DNA of 64,000 nucleotides from DASYTH01 sp035762905 (GTDB taxonomy: Bacteria; Actinomycetota; Actinomycetes; Mycobacteriales; Pseudonocardiaceae). The notes under the pieces were generated by a model. The model saw nothing but the letters and a program-made list of their open reading frames with translations, did no database searches and was not told the DNA's origin. Where the stretch lies: NCBI RefSeq assembly GCF_035762905.1, contig NZ_DASUCC010000094.1, positions 62,001 to 126,000 of the forward strand, read 5' to 3'. Below are positions 24,474 to 33,536 of this stretch, piece by piece. A program made the position numbers and the translations under genes. Numbering within the stretch: the stretch's first letter is position 1; each line of letters opens with the position of its first letter.

Positions 24474-26036
24474 ATGTCTCCGGCAACAACCCTGCGCACC
24501 CGGCTCGGTGTCCCGGCCATCGCCCTCGCGGCGGTCCTCACCGGCGCCGGGCCGGCCGGTGCGGCCCCCGACCACGACCGGGCCCCGGTGGTGGCGACCA
24601 CCGGCGGGCTGGTCCGGGGCGTGGCCACCGCGACCACCGACACGTTCCTCGGCCTGCCCTACGCCGCCCCGCCGGTCCGCTGGCAGCCGCCGCAACCGGC
24701 CGCCCGCTGGTCCGGCATCCGGGACGCGGCCGAGTTCGCGCCGCACTGCGCGCAGCCGGCCGGCCCGTTCGGTGCGGCCAGCACGTCCGAGGACTGCTTG
24801 TACCTCAACGTGTTCACCCCCTCCGGCGAGTCGAACGCCAGGCACCGCAACCCGGTGCTGGTGTGGATCCACGGCGGTGCCCTGGTCACCGGGATGAGCG
24901 ACACCTATGACCCGACCCGGCTGGTGGCCGGCGACGACGTGGTCGTGGTCACGATCAACTACCGGCTCGGCGCGCTCGGCTTCCTCGCCCATCCCGCGCT
25001 GGCCGCGGCGACCGGCGGCCCGACCGGCAACTACGGGCTGATGGACCAGCAGGCGGCGCTGCGCTGGGTGCAGCGCAACATCGCCCGGTTCGGCGGAAAT
25101 CCGCATGACGTCACGATTTTCGGCGAGTCGGCCGGCGGGCTGAGCGTGCTGTCCCAACTGGTCTCGCCGGGGGCCCGCGGCACGTTCGACCGGGCCGTGG
25201 TGCAGAGCGGGGCCTACGCGCTGGACCTGGCCGACCAGGCGCGCGCCGAGGTTGCCGGCCGGACCTACGCCGCCGCGGTCGGCTGCCCGGACCAGAGCGC
25301 GGCCTGCCTGCGCGCGCTGCCGGTGCCGGCACTGCTCGCCGGCCAGAGCCGTGGCTATGAGCCCAATGTGGACGGTCGGGTGCTGCCCGGCTCGATCGGC
25401 ACCGCGCTGGCCGCCGGGGACTTCGCCCGGGTGCCGGTGATCAACGGCAGCACCGGCGACGAGTGGCGGCTGTTCGTGGGACTGAACGAGTTGGCCGGCC
25501 AGCCGGTCACCGCGGCGAACTACCAGGCCCAGATCTCGGCGACGCTCGGCGTGCCGGCGCCGGTCGCCGCGGTCATCGCGGCGCGGTACCCGCTGTCCGC
25601 CTACCCCAGCCCGGCCGAGGCGCTCGGCGCGGTGGGCACCGACGCGATCTTCGCCTGCCCCGGGCTGACCGTGAGCCGCTCGGTGTCCCGGTTCGTGCCC
25701 ACGTACCAGTACGAGTTCAACGACCGCGACGCGCCGCCGCTGCTGCCGCCGGTGAGCTTCCCGTACGGCGCGTTCCACGCCGCCGAGATCGCCTACCTGT
25801 TCCCGCCCGAGACGGTCCCGTTCACCCCGGCGCAGCACCGGCTGTCCGAGGCGATGCGCGGCTACTGGGCCGGGTTCGCCCGGCTGGGCACCCCGAACAC
25901 GCACCGCACCCCGTTCTGGCCGCGGTTCACCGCGTCCGGTGAGCGGGTGCAGTCGCTGGTACCGCCGCACCCGCGGACCGCGACCGGTTTCGCCACCGCG
26001 CACAAGTGCGCGTTCTGGGCGGCCGCGACGCAGTGA
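24474..26036 (+). CDS. secreted type B carboxylesterase
   Basis: A 520-residue alpha/beta-hydrolase of the carboxylesterase type B family. It has a signal peptide (cleavage near AGA-APD about residue 31), FLGLPYAAPPV, the SEDCLYLNV signature, the oxyanion loop WIHGGALVTG, and the nucleophile GESAGG with Ser219. The acid lies in STGDEW and the His in GAFHAAEIAYLF. It should hydrolyse esters outside the cell. GGAAGGAG six bases upstream supports ATG 24474. The stop directly abuts the stop of the convergent TetR gene (no gap), so their 3' ends share a terminator region. Confidence 0.93.
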   Translation: MSPATTLRTRLGVPAIALAAVLTGAGPAGAAPDHDRAPVVATTGGLVRGVATATTDTFLGLPYAAPPVRWQPPQPAARWSGIRDAAEFAPHCAQPAGPFGAASTSEDCLYLNVFTPSGESNARHRNPVLVWIHGGALVTGMSDTYDPTRLVAGDDVVVVTINYRLGALGFLAHPALAAATGGPTGNYGLMDQQAALRWVQRNIARFGGNPHDVTIFGESAGGLSVLSQLVSPGARGTFDRAVVQSGAYALDLADQARAEVAGRTYAAAVGCPDQSAACLRALPVPALLAGQSRGYEPNVDGRVLPGSIGTALAAGDFARVPVINGSTGDEWRLFVGLNELAGQPVTAANYQAQISATLGVPAPVAAVIAARYPLSAYPSPAEALGAVGTDAIFACPGLTVSRSVSRFVPTYQYEFNDRDAPPLLPPVSFPYGAFHAAEIAYLFPPETVPFTPAQHRLSEAMRGYWAGFARLGTPNTHRTPFWPRFTASGERVQSLVPPHPRTATGFATAHKCAFWAAATQ

Positions 26037-26639
26037 TCACGGGGTCTCGGCGGCGTCCGGCGGGTAGAGCCGGGCGGCGATCTCCAGGATCTCGTCGATG
26101 AAGCGGGCGGCGCCGGCCCGGGAGGGTTGCACCGCGACCTCCCGGCCGGCCTCGGTGGCCAGGGTGGTCAGCACCAGCACCAGGGTGTCGGACAGCGGGC
26201 GGGCGTGCTCGGAGAGCATGGCCGAGTTGGTGCTGATCCAGTGCCGGAACCGGCGCCGGGTGAGCAGCTCGAACCCGGGCGGGCCGCCGCCGGACAGGAA
26301 CAGCCGGGCCAGTTCCCGCTCCTCCCAGCAGCCGTTCAGGTAGGCCCGCATGGCGGCGAGGAACAGAGTCAGCGAGTCGTCCTCACCGGCCGCGAGCGCC
26401 GTGCGGAACGCCCGGGCCGCGCGGTGCGCCTGACGGGACTGGTAGTCGTCGTAGAGCGCGATGTACAAATCGGACTTGCCGCCGAAATGGTGGTACAGCG
26501 CGCCGACGCTCGACCCGGCGCCGTCGACGATGTCGGCCACGTTGGCCTCCGCGTACCCCGCGGTGACGAACACGTCCCGGGCGGCGGCCAGCAGCAGCTC
26601 ACGCGCCCCCTTGGCCCGGGTCTTCCTGGTCACCGTCAC
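26037..26639 (-). CDS. TetR-family transcriptional regulator
   Basis: A 200-residue repressor. The N-terminal helix-turn-helix is LLLAAARDVFVTAGYAEANVADI with GSSVGALYHHFGGKSDLYIAL, the TetR core. The C-terminal ligand-binding part (YLNGCWEERELARLFLSGG, HWISTNSAMLSEHARPLSDTL) resembles the family that takes bulky ligands. Convergent with the carboxylesterase, it may control that gene and the divergent SDR through the 24389-24405 palindrome. This is inference. Confidence 0.9.
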   Translation of the reverse strand: MTVTRKTRAKGARELLLAAARDVFVTAGYAEANVADIVDGAGSSVGALYHHFGGKSDLYIALYDDYQSRQAHRAARAFRTALAAGEDDSLTLFLAAMRAYLNGCWEERELARLFLSGGGPPGFELLTRRRFRHWISTNSAMLSEHARPLSDTLVLVLTTLATEAGREVAVQPSRAGAARFIDEILEIAARLYPPDAAETP

Positions 26640-26689
26640 GAGGCATAGTGTGCCCGAACCGAACGCTGTTCTGCTGTCCCCTCAGGGGA

Positions 26690-27049
26690 TCATCCGTCCA
26701 GAACCGAACCGATGCGGCCGCCCGGACCACCCGCCGCAGCGGCGGACAGACCGGCCGCCTCGAGCAGTCGTGCCGCCGCCTGATCGACCGCCAGATAGGA
26801 CTTCGCGGACTCGGCGAGTCCGTTACCCAGCTCGACGATCCGGTCGGCCGTGGCGTCCAGCGCCTTCGGCCACCGCTGGCCGGCCGCCTCGGCCATCGCC
26901 GCCGACCGCGACCCGGGCGCGCCGGCGGCGACCTCGCCGACGGCCTTGCCGAGCTGCCCGGCCAGCGGCCGGACCAGGCCGGCGACCTCGGCCGCCTGCT
27001 CGGCCGCGGCCCGCACGGTGGCCACGTCCACCTCATACCCGTTCGGCAT
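26690..27049 (-). CDS. EspC/WXG100-like type VII secretion target protein
   Basis: A 119-residue helical protein. MPNGYEVDVATVRAAAEQAAEVAGLVRPL matches the start of the EspC/DUF2580 T7SS target family (GF/YxVd-x2-l-r-aA). Two long helices are separated by a Gly/Ala/Pro-rich hinge (AAGAPGSRS). It has no signal peptide. The start overlaps the end of the upstream EspG gene by 17 nt, placing it last in a three-gene T7SS accessory operon. It probably pairs with the product of the first gene for export; no ESX ATPases or membrane core genes are in the window. Confidence 0.8.
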   Translation of the reverse strand: MPNGYEVDVATVRAAAEQAAEVAGLVRPLAGQLGKAVGEVAAGAPGSRSAAMAEAAGQRWPKALDATADRIVELGNGLAESAKSYLAVDQAAARLLEAAGLSAAAAGGPGGRIGSVLDG

Positions 27050-27680
27050 CCGGCCGCACCCTCCTGCCCAGCAGCCCGGTCAGCGCCGACCACACCTGCC
27101 GGACGTCGGTCGGCTCGACCACCAGCACCGGGTCCGGCCCGTCCTGGTCCTTCGGCGCGACCAGCCACAGCCCGGCGTCCCCGCCGTCGATCACGTGTAC
27201 CCGGGCGGCGTGCGGTTCGCCGCCGGAATCCCGCCAGGTCGAACTCGCCCGCCACGCGGTCCGGCGGCCGCGCAGGACCGCCGCCAGCCCGGCGTACTCC
27301 CCGCCGGGCGGCTCGTCGCCCAGCGCCAGGTACCGCGAGGTCGGGATCCTCGTCGCGGTCCGGGCGGGATCGACCGGCCGGCGGCGCAGGCCGACGATCG
27401 TGGCCACGGCAAACGGGATCAGCACCGGCTCCAGCGGGCTCAGCTCGTAGCGTCCGGCCCCGACCGGGGAGCCGAGCACGGCGTCCCGGCGGGTGGCCCA
27501 GACGCCGTGCCACAGCGGCGGGCCGGGTCGCACGATCCGCACCGTCATCCGCAGGCCCGGCCTGGCCACCACGTCCAGCAGTTCCCGTGCCCACCGCGGG
27601 GACACCGCCACCGCGCCGGGGTCGGCCAACTCCGCCGTGGTCAGCCGGAGCCGGCCCCGGGCCGCGTCCAGCTCAGTCAC
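27033..27680 (-). CDS. EspG-family ESX secretion-associated chaperone
   Basis: A 215-residue protein with an EspG-like pattern: an N-terminal strand/helix (LRLTTAELADPG), a central hydrophobic segment (LSPLEPVLIPFAVATIVGL) and the C-terminal strands RTAWRASSTWRDSGGEPHAARV, GLWLVAPKDQ and VVEPTDVRQVWSALTGLL. EspG proteins bind PE/PPE- or WXG-type substrates and keep them soluble for T7SS export. It is short relative to mycobacterial EspG (about 280). GTG 27680 overlaps the preceding gene by 8 nt, and its own end overlaps the EspC-like gene by 17 nt, so expression is tightly coupled. Confidence 0.8.
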   Translation of the reverse strand: MTELDAARGRLRLTTAELADPGAVAVSPRWARELLDVVARPGLRMTVRIVRPGPPLWHGVWATRRDAVLGSPVGAGRYELSPLEPVLIPFAVATIVGLRRRPVDPARTATRIPTSRYLALGDEPPGGEYAGLAAVLRGRRTAWRASSTWRDSGGEPHAARVHVIDGGDAGLWLVAPKDQDGPDPVLVVEPTDVRQVWSALTGLLGRRVRPDAERV

Positions 27681-28641
27681 CGGACATCCACCCGCCCACC
27701 GTGCCGAGCGGGTCGTCCACGAAGTCGCCGACACCGTCGGAGATCCGGTCGGGCACGTTGCCGATGTCCTCCCAGCTGTCGTCCCACCACTCGTCGACCC
27801 CGGCGGCGATGCCGTCCTCGTGCGCGGCCTGCACGGCGTCCTCGCCGAACAGCTCGGTCGGGCTGGCCTCGAGCGGCGTCTCGCCGAACGCCTCCTCCTC
27901 CCAGGGCTCCAGGTCGAACGGGTCCATGGCACCGTCGTCGTCCAGCCAGATCCGCTCCATGATCGACCGGTCGCTGTCGGTCCAGCCGCCCCACACGTCG
28001 CCCATCATGCTGTTGTCGAAGTCGGTGCCCTCGAAGGTGAGGAAGTCTCCGACCGCGCCGGTGACGCTGCCCCACAGCCCGCCGCCGCCGTCCTCGCCGG
28101 GCACCTTCCCGGCGCCCTGCGGCGGGGGTTTGGCCGCCTGCTGCGGGATCGCGCCCGCCGCGAGCACCCCGGCGCACACCGCGTCGGCCCCGTCGGCCAC
28201 GCTGAGCGCCTTGGTGAGCAGGTCGGCCGCGGTGCGCGCGGCGGACTGCACGGTCTCCTGGTCGGCCGCGGTCAGCTGGGCCCAGAAGTCGGGGAAGTGG
28301 ATCGACCCGTCCTCGCCGATCCGCAGCGCCGCGCCGGCGGCCACGCTGTCGGCGTCGGCCACCAGCCGCTTGGCCTCGGTGAGCGCGTCGCCGAACTGCA
28401 GCACCGCCTTGCCGGCCTCGGCGACCGGATCCAGGTCGGCGGCCAGCTCCTTGCGCACGTCGGCGATGTGCCCGAGCGCAGCGGTGCCGGCGGCGCCCTG
28501 CCAGGCACCGGTCAGCGGGGCGGCCACGCCGGTGTCGAGCCGGTCGCCTGCGTCGGCGATCCCGTCCCGGATCCGGCCGAGGTGCTCGGCCGCGGCCGCA
28601 AGGCGTTCCGGCTGTGCGGCCCGGATGTCGGCAAGCTTCAT
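27673..28641 (-). CDS. putative T7SS-exported protein with WXG-like N-terminal domain and acidic Trp-rich C terminus
   Basis: A 322-residue protein. The N-terminal half is a helical WXG/LXG-like domain (MKLADIRAAQPERLAAAAEH, hinge TGAWQGAAG with the W-x-G element, DPVAEAGKAVLQFGDAL). Pro/Gly-rich linkers (AAKPPPQGAGKVPGEDGGGG) lead to an acidic, Trp-rich tail of about 140 residues (WGGWTDSDRSIMERIWLDDD, EPWEEEAFGE). The tail matches no toxin family that I know. It is first in the operon with EspG- and EspC-like genes, so it is the likely exported effector. An ATG with no strong ribosome site begins at 28641. Confidence 0.8.
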   Translation of the reverse strand: MKLADIRAAQPERLAAAAEHLGRIRDGIADAGDRLDTGVAAPLTGAWQGAAGTAALGHIADVRKELAADLDPVAEAGKAVLQFGDALTEAKRLVADADSVAAGAALRIGEDGSIHFPDFWAQLTAADQETVQSAARTAADLLTKALSVADGADAVCAGVLAAGAIPQQAAKPPPQGAGKVPGEDGGGGLWGSVTGAVGDFLTFEGTDFDNSMMGDVWGGWTDSDRSIMERIWLDDDGAMDPFDLEPWEEEAFGETPLEASPTELFGEDAVQAAHEDGIAAGVDEWWDDSWEDIGNVPDRISDGVGDFVDDPLGTVGGWMSGD

Positions 28642-28734
28642 CGCCGTTGATGCTAGGAGCGCGGTGCGTGCGCTTCCGGTGGTTTCCCGGGTATGCGCAT
28701 AACGCGACCGCGGTCTTGCTGCATGATCGCGGTC

Positions 28735-29571
28735 ATGGATCAGACGCTGCGACTGGGGGAGTACCTGCTCGCGATCGAGGGGCTGGCGATGATCCGGCAC
28801 TGTCTGACCGAGCCGGCCGCGGTCCGGCCCCGGGTCGAGGAGATCCGGCGGATCCTCGACGAGCTACCCGGCTCGGTGGAGATCCCGCTGACCGAGTACG
28901 ACGTGCCGGAGGGCTACAGCCGCTGGGCGCGGCGCTACGACGGTCCCAACCCGGCGATCGCCCGCGAGCAGCCGATCGTGCACGCGATGCTGGCGGAACT
29001 GCCGGCCGGCCGGGCGCTGGACGCCGCCTGCGGCACCGGCCGGCACGCCGCGAAGCTGGTCGAGCTCGGCCATCAGGTGGTCGGCGTGGACGCCACCCCG
29101 GCGATGCTCGCGCTGGCCAGGCAGAAGGTGCCCGGGGTGGACTTCCGGCGCGGCCAACTGGAGCGGCTGCCGGTCCAGGACGCCAGCGTCGATCTGATCA
29201 CCTGCGCGCTGGCGCTGACCCACGTGCCGGACCTGGGGCCGGTGCTGCGCGAGTTCGCCCGGGTGCTGCGGCCCGGTGGCACCGTGGTGATCTCCGACGT
29301 GCACCCGATGGCCACCATGACCGGAGCGATCGCCGCCTTCCCCGGCCCGGATCTGGCCGGCGGCGTGCCGTACGTGCGCAGCCTGGTGCACCAGGTCGGT
29401 GCCTACCTGACCGCGATCCGCGCCGTCGGCCTGTCGGTGCGGGACTGCCTCGAGCCGCCGGTGGACGAGAGCGTGCTGGCCGCGACCCCCGGTTACGGCG
29501 TCTTCCCGGAGGCCTCCCGGCAGGCCTTCCTCGGCATGCCCTACCTGCTGATCTGGCGGCTCGGTGGCTGA
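28735..29571 (+). CDS. class I SAM-dependent methyltransferase
   Basis: A 278-residue cytoplasmic methyltransferase. Motif I is ALDAACGTGRHAAKL, followed by VVGVDATPAMLALAR (motif post-I), LITCALALTHVPDLGP and the RVLRPGGTVVISDVHP motif. An N-terminal helical region of about 75 residues precedes the core (IRHCLTEPAAVRPRVEEIRRI). Substrate unknown. ATG 28735 is used, as upstream in-frame starts lack a ribosome site. Its stop lies 25 bp before the AfsR-like gene (or overlaps it if GTG 29564 is used). Confidence 0.88.
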   Translation: MDQTLRLGEYLLAIEGLAMIRHCLTEPAAVRPRVEEIRRILDELPGSVEIPLTEYDVPEGYSRWARRYDGPNPAIAREQPIVHAMLAELPAGRALDAACGTGRHAAKLVELGHQVVGVDATPAMLALARQKVPGVDFRRGQLERLPVQDASVDLITCALALTHVPDLGPVLREFARVLRPGGTVVISDVHPMATMTGAIAAFPGPDLAGGVPYVRSLVHQVGAYLTAIRAVGLSVRDCLEPPVDESVLAATPGYGVFPEASRQAFLGMPYLLIWRLGG

Positions 29572-29596
29572 GGCGGCGACCGGCAGAATCGACGGC

Positions 29597-32500
29597 GTGC
29601 GGATTGCGATGCTCGGCCCGCTCGAGGTCTCCGACGATGCCGGCGGCCCGGTCGAGGTGGCCGGCGCGCGGCTGCGCACGCTGCTGATCGTGCTCGCGCT
29701 CGACCCCGGTCGGGTGGTGCCCACCGGGCGGCTGGTGGACGGGATCTGGGGCGCGGCGCCACCGGTGGGCGCGGCCAACGCGTTGCAGGCGCTGGTGTAC
29801 CGGCTGCGCCGGGCGGTGCCGCAGGCGGTGATCGAGTCGCACCCGGCCGGCTACCGGCTGGTGATCGACCCGGACGCGGTGGACGTCGTCCGGTTCGAGC
29901 GGCTGGTCGCGGCCGGCCGGGCCGCGCCGGATCCCGAAGCGGCGGTCCGGATCCTGCGCGAGGCGCTGGCGGCGTGGCGCGGTCCGGCGCTGCTGGACGT
30001 GGCCGAGGTGGACTTCTTCCAGGCGCCGGCCGCCCGGCTCGCCGAGCTGTGGCTGGCCGCGGTGGAGGACCGGGTGGCCGCCGAGCTGCGGTTGGGCCGC
30101 GGCGCCGGTCTGGTCACCGAGCTGACCGCGCTGGTGGCCGAGCACCCGCTGCGCGAGCGGCTGGTCGGCGCGCTGATGCGGGCACTGACCGCGGCCGGGC
30201 GGCCGGCCGAGGCGCTGACCGTCTACGAGCGGGCCAGGGCGGCGCTGGCCGAGCAACTGGGCGCCGATCCCGGCCCGGAGCTGTCCGCCCTGCACACCGC
30301 GGTGCTGCGCGGCGAGCACGGTCCCACCCGGGTGTCCGATGTGGACGAACCGGCGCGGACCAACCTGCGCGCCGGGCTGACCAGCTTCGTCGGCCGGGAC
30401 GAGGACCTGGCCGGGGTGGCCAAGCTGGTCGGCGAGTACCGGCTCACCACGCTGACCGGGCCGGGCGGCTCGGGCAAGACCCGGCTGGCCACCGAGGCCG
30501 CCCGCACCCTGCTGGCCACCGCGCCGGACGGGGTCTGGCTGGTCGAGCTGGCGCCGTTGACCGACGCCGCCGACCTGCCGCAGGCCGTGCTGTCCGCGCT
30601 GGGCCTGCGCGACCAGGCATCCCTCGGCCTGCTGGCGACCGGCGAGCCGGCGGACCGGCTGACCGCCGCGCTGCGCGGCCGGGACACCGTGCTGGTGCTG
30701 GACAACTGCGAGCACCTGATCGGTGGGGTCGCGGCACTGACCGACCGGCTGCTCGGCGCCTGTCCACGACTGCGCATCCTGGCCACCAGCCGGGAGCCGC
30801 TCGGCATCACCGGCGAGGCGCTGTGGCCGGTTCGGCCGCTCGCCCTGCCCGCCCCGGACGCCGGGGTGGACACCGCCGGTTCCGCCGCCGCGGTCCGGCT
30901 GCTCACCGACCGGGCGGCCGCGGTCCGGCCGGACTTCGCGCTGACCGAGCAGACCGTGGCCGACGTGGTGCGGATCTGCCGGGCGCTGGACGGGGTGCCG
31001 CTGGCCGTCGAGCTGGCCGCGGCCCGGCTGCGCACGATGACCCCCGGCCAGCTGGCCGCCCGGCTGGACGACCGGTTCCGGCTGCTCACGCTCGGCCCGC
31101 GGACCGCGCTGCCCCGGCACCGGACGCTGCGCGCGGTGGTCGACTGGAGTTGGGACCTGCTCGCCGAGGACGAGCGCGCCGTGCTGCGCCGGCTCGCGGT
31201 GTTCTCCGGCGGGGCGACCGTGGCCGCCGCCGAGCGGGTCTGCGCCGGCGGGCCGGTGCGCGCCGAGGACGTGCTCGACCTGCTCACCGCGCTGACCGAG
31301 AAGTCGCTGCTGGTGGTGACCGGGGACGACACCCCGAGGTACCGGATGCTGGAGACGATCAAGGCGTACGGCGTCGAGCGGCTGGACGAGGCCGGCGAGC
31401 GGGACCGGGTCCGCCGGGCGCACGCCGACTACTTCGCCGAACTGGCCGAGACCGCCGACCCGCACCTGCGCCGGGCCGAGCAGCTGGTCTGGCTGGACCG
31501 GCTGGTCGCCGAGCACGACAACATCACCGCCGCGCTGCGGGCCGCGCTCGCCGCGGGCGACGCCCCGACCGCCGTGCGGCTGGCGGCGGCCGCCGGCTGG
31601 TACTGGTGGCTGGCCGGGCACAAGGCCGAGGGAGCCGAACTGGTCCGGGCGGCACTGGCCGTGCCCGGCAAGGTGAACTCCGAGACGCTGGCCCTGGCCA
31701 GCGCGCTGATGGTGCTGTTCATCACCACCGGGCTCGGCGACGAGCGCGCGGCCGAGGGCCTGATCGACCAGATCGATCGGCTGACCGGACCGAACGCCCG
31801 GCACCCGCTGCTGCGGTTCGTCAGGCCGATGCGGGATCTGGTGACGGCCGTCCGGTCGGGGTCGACGGACCTGGTGCACATGATGGATTCGCTGATCGCC
31901 GACGAGGATCCGTGGGTGGCCGCCCAGGCCCTGGTCAACCGGGCCCGCATGCTGGTCAACCTGGGCCGCCCGGCCGAGGCGCGGACCGATGCCGAGGCGG
32001 CGCTGGTGGCGTTTCGCGCCGTCGGCGAGCGGTGGGGCATCTCGTTCGCGCTGACCGTGCTTGCCGACCTGGCCGCCCAGGCCGGCGACCTGGCGACCGC
32101 GCTCGGTCATTACGACGAGGCCATCGTGGTGCTCAACGAGATCGGGCTCAGCGAGGACGTGATGCTCATGCTGGCCCGGCAGGCGCAGCTGCGCTGGCTG
32201 CTCGGCGACCCGGCGGGCGGCGCGGCGGCGCTGGCCGAGGCGGGCCGGGTGGCGGCGCTGGTCGGCTGGCCGGACGCGCACGCGGTGCTGGCGCTGGCCA
32301 AGGCCGAAGCGGCCCGCCACACCGGCGACCTGCACACCGCCCGGGCCGAGCTGGGCCGGGCCGGGGAGGCGCTGCAGCGAATCCAGGCCCATCCGGTGTT
32401 TCTCGCCTACCTCCGCGACTCGCTCGGGTACCTCGCGGCGCTGGAGGGCGACCTGGCCGCGGCCCGCGGGTACCGGGCCGAGGCGTTCGACCTGGCGAAG

Positions 32501-32782
32501 GACTCGGCGCACGCCCCGACCTTGGCGCTGATCCTGGTCGGCGTGGCCGATCAGGCCCTGCGCCAGGGCGAGCCGGCCACGGCCGCCCGGCTGCTGGCGG
32601 CCAGCGAGGCGATCCGCGGCGGGCCGGACCGGTCCATGCCGGATGCCCTCCGGCTGGACGCCGCCGTCCGGGCCGCGCTCGGCGAGTCCGAGCTCGCCGC
32701 GGCGGTCCGGGACGGCCGGGCGGCCACCCCGGCCACCGCACCGGCGCTGGCCGAGCCGGTGCTCAGCGCTGGCGACGGTTGA
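29597..32782 (+). CDS. AfsR/SARP-family regulator: winged helix-BTAD-NTPase-TPR
   Basis: A 1061-residue activator. The N-terminal OmpR-like winged helix (RIAMLGPLEVSDDAGGPVEV, LRTLLIVLAL) and BTAD helices (DVVRFERLVAAGRAA, LRERLVGALMRALTAAGR, ALTVYERARAALAEQLGADP) are followed by a STAND NTPase domain with Walker A GPGGSGKT, VLVLDNCEHLI and ATSREPLGITGE. A long TPR-like C terminus follows. Such proteins activate secondary-metabolite or export genes. GTG 29597 fits the family N terminus; GTG 29564 is an alternative that overlaps the methyltransferase stop. The adjacent ABC exporter, with 11-bp direct repeats upstream of it, is a plausible target. It is convergent with the permease gene (20-bp overlap). 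Confidence 0.9.
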   Translation: MRIAMLGPLEVSDDAGGPVEVAGARLRTLLIVLALDPGRVVPTGRLVDGIWGAAPPVGAANALQALVYRLRRAVPQAVIESHPAGYRLVIDPDAVDVVRFERLVAAGRAAPDPEAAVRILREALAAWRGPALLDVAEVDFFQAPAARLAELWLAAVEDRVAAELRLGRGAGLVTELTALVAEHPLRERLVGALMRALTAAGRPAEALTVYERARAALAEQLGADPGPELSALHTAVLRGEHGPTRVSDVDEPARTNLRAGLTSFVGRDEDLAGVAKLVGEYRLTTLTGPGGSGKTRLATEAARTLLATAPDGVWLVELAPLTDAADLPQAVLSALGLRDQASLGLLATGEPADRLTAALRGRDTVLVLDNCEHLIGGVAALTDRLLGACPRLRILATSREPLGITGEALWPVRPLALPAPDAGVDTAGSAAAVRLLTDRAAAVRPDFALTEQTVADVVRICRALDGVPLAVELAAARLRTMTPGQLAARLDDRFRLLTLGPRTALPRHRTLRAVVDWSWDLLAEDERAVLRRLAVFSGGATVAAAERVCAGGPVRAEDVLDLLTALTEKSLLVVTGDDTPRYRMLETIKAYGVERLDEAGERDRVRRAHADYFAELAETADPHLRRAEQLVWLDRLVAEHDNITAALRAALAAGDAPTAVRLAAAAGWYWWLAGHKAEGAELVRAALAVPGKVNSETLALASALMVLFITTGLGDERAAEGLIDQIDRLTGPNARHPLLRFVRPMRDLVTAVRSGSTDLVHMMDSLIADEDPWVAAQALVNRARMLVNLGRPAEARTDAEAALVAFRAVGERWGISFALTVLADLAAQAGDLATALGHYDEAIVVLNEIGLSEDVMLMLARQAQLRWLLGDPAGGAAALAEAGRVAALVGWPDAHAVLALAKAEAARHTGDLHTARAELGRAGEALQRIQAHPVFLAYLRDSLGYLAALEGDLAAARGYRAEAFDLAKDSAHAPTLALILVGVADQALRQGEPATAARLLAASEAIRGGPDRSMPDALRLDAAVRAALGESELAAAVRDGRAATPATAPALAEPVLSAGDG

Positions 32783-33536
32783 ACAGCCGCTTCGACCACA
32801 GGTAGCCGACCACGGTGAACAGCACGCACCAGCCCAGCGCCAGGATCCCGCTGGTGCCGATCTGGGTGCCCATCAGCAGCCCCCGGATGGTCTCGGTGAC
32901 CGGGGTGAACGGCTGGTTCTCGGCGAACGCGGCCACCGGCGCGGACATCGACGCGGTCGGCACGAAGGTGCTGCCGATCAACGGAAGCAGGGTCAGCGGC
33001 AGCACGATGTTGCTTGCCGTCTCGGGGTTCTTGGCCAGCATGCCGAGCGCGGTGGACAGCCAGGTCAGCGCGAAGCCGAGCACCGCGAGCAGGCCGATCA
33101 CCGCCAGCCACTCGACCGGGGTCGCGGTGGGCCGGAACCCGACCAGCAGCGCGACCCCGATGACGATCACCACGCTGAGCATGGTCTGGATCACGTAGCC
33201 GGCCACGTGCCCGGCGAGCACCGCCGGCCGGAAGATCGCCATCGTCCGGAACCGGGCGATGATCCCCCCGGTCAGGTCGACGCTGATGGCCACCGCCGCG
33301 GCCACGGTCGCGCTGGTCACGGTCATCAGGATGATGCCGGGCGCCAGGTAGTCGATGTAGCTCCCGCCGGGGATCCCGGCGCCCAGCGTGCCGCCGAGCA
33401 CGTAGACGAACACCAGCAGGAAGATCACCGGCACCGCGACGCCGCTCAGGCTCAGCGCGGGATAACGCATCGCGTGCCGCAGGTTGCGGCGCAGCATCGT
33501 GGCCGAGTCGGTCAGGGCATGGGAAATCGTGGTCAT
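32763..33536 (-). CDS. ABC-2 type exporter permease (DrrB-like)
   Basis: A 257-residue integral membrane protein with six helices. It begins LTDSATMLRRNLRHAMRYPALSLS, as in daunorubicin-resistance DrrB-type permeases, and includes GGIIARFRTMAIFRPAVLAGHV and the helix-6 region GWCVLFTVVGYLWSKRLFNRR. With the ATPase encoded upstream (ATGA overlap at 33533-33536) it forms a drug or metabolite exporter. The 3' end overlaps the AfsR-like gene by 20 bp on the opposite strand. Confidence 0.92.
   Translation of the reverse strand: MTTISHALTDSATMLRRNLRHAMRYPALSLSGVAVPVIFLLVFVYVLGGTLGAGIPGGSYIDYLAPGIILMTVTSATVAAAVAISVDLTGGIIARFRTMAIFRPAVLAGHVAGYVIQTMLSVVIVIGVALLVGFRPTATPVEWLAVIGLLAVLGFALTWLSTALGMLAKNPETASNIVLPLTLLPLIGSTFVPTASMSAPVAAFAENQPFTPVTETIRGLLMGTQIGTSGILALGWCVLFTVVGYLWSKRLFNRRQR

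Noticed and set aside
29198..32512. A 1104-codon open frame on the minus strand
   Set aside because: It is the antisense shadow of the AfsR-like gene. Its product is low-complexity (Gln/His/Gly/Arg-rich) with no domain, whereas the plus frame has clear BTAD and NTPase motifs.
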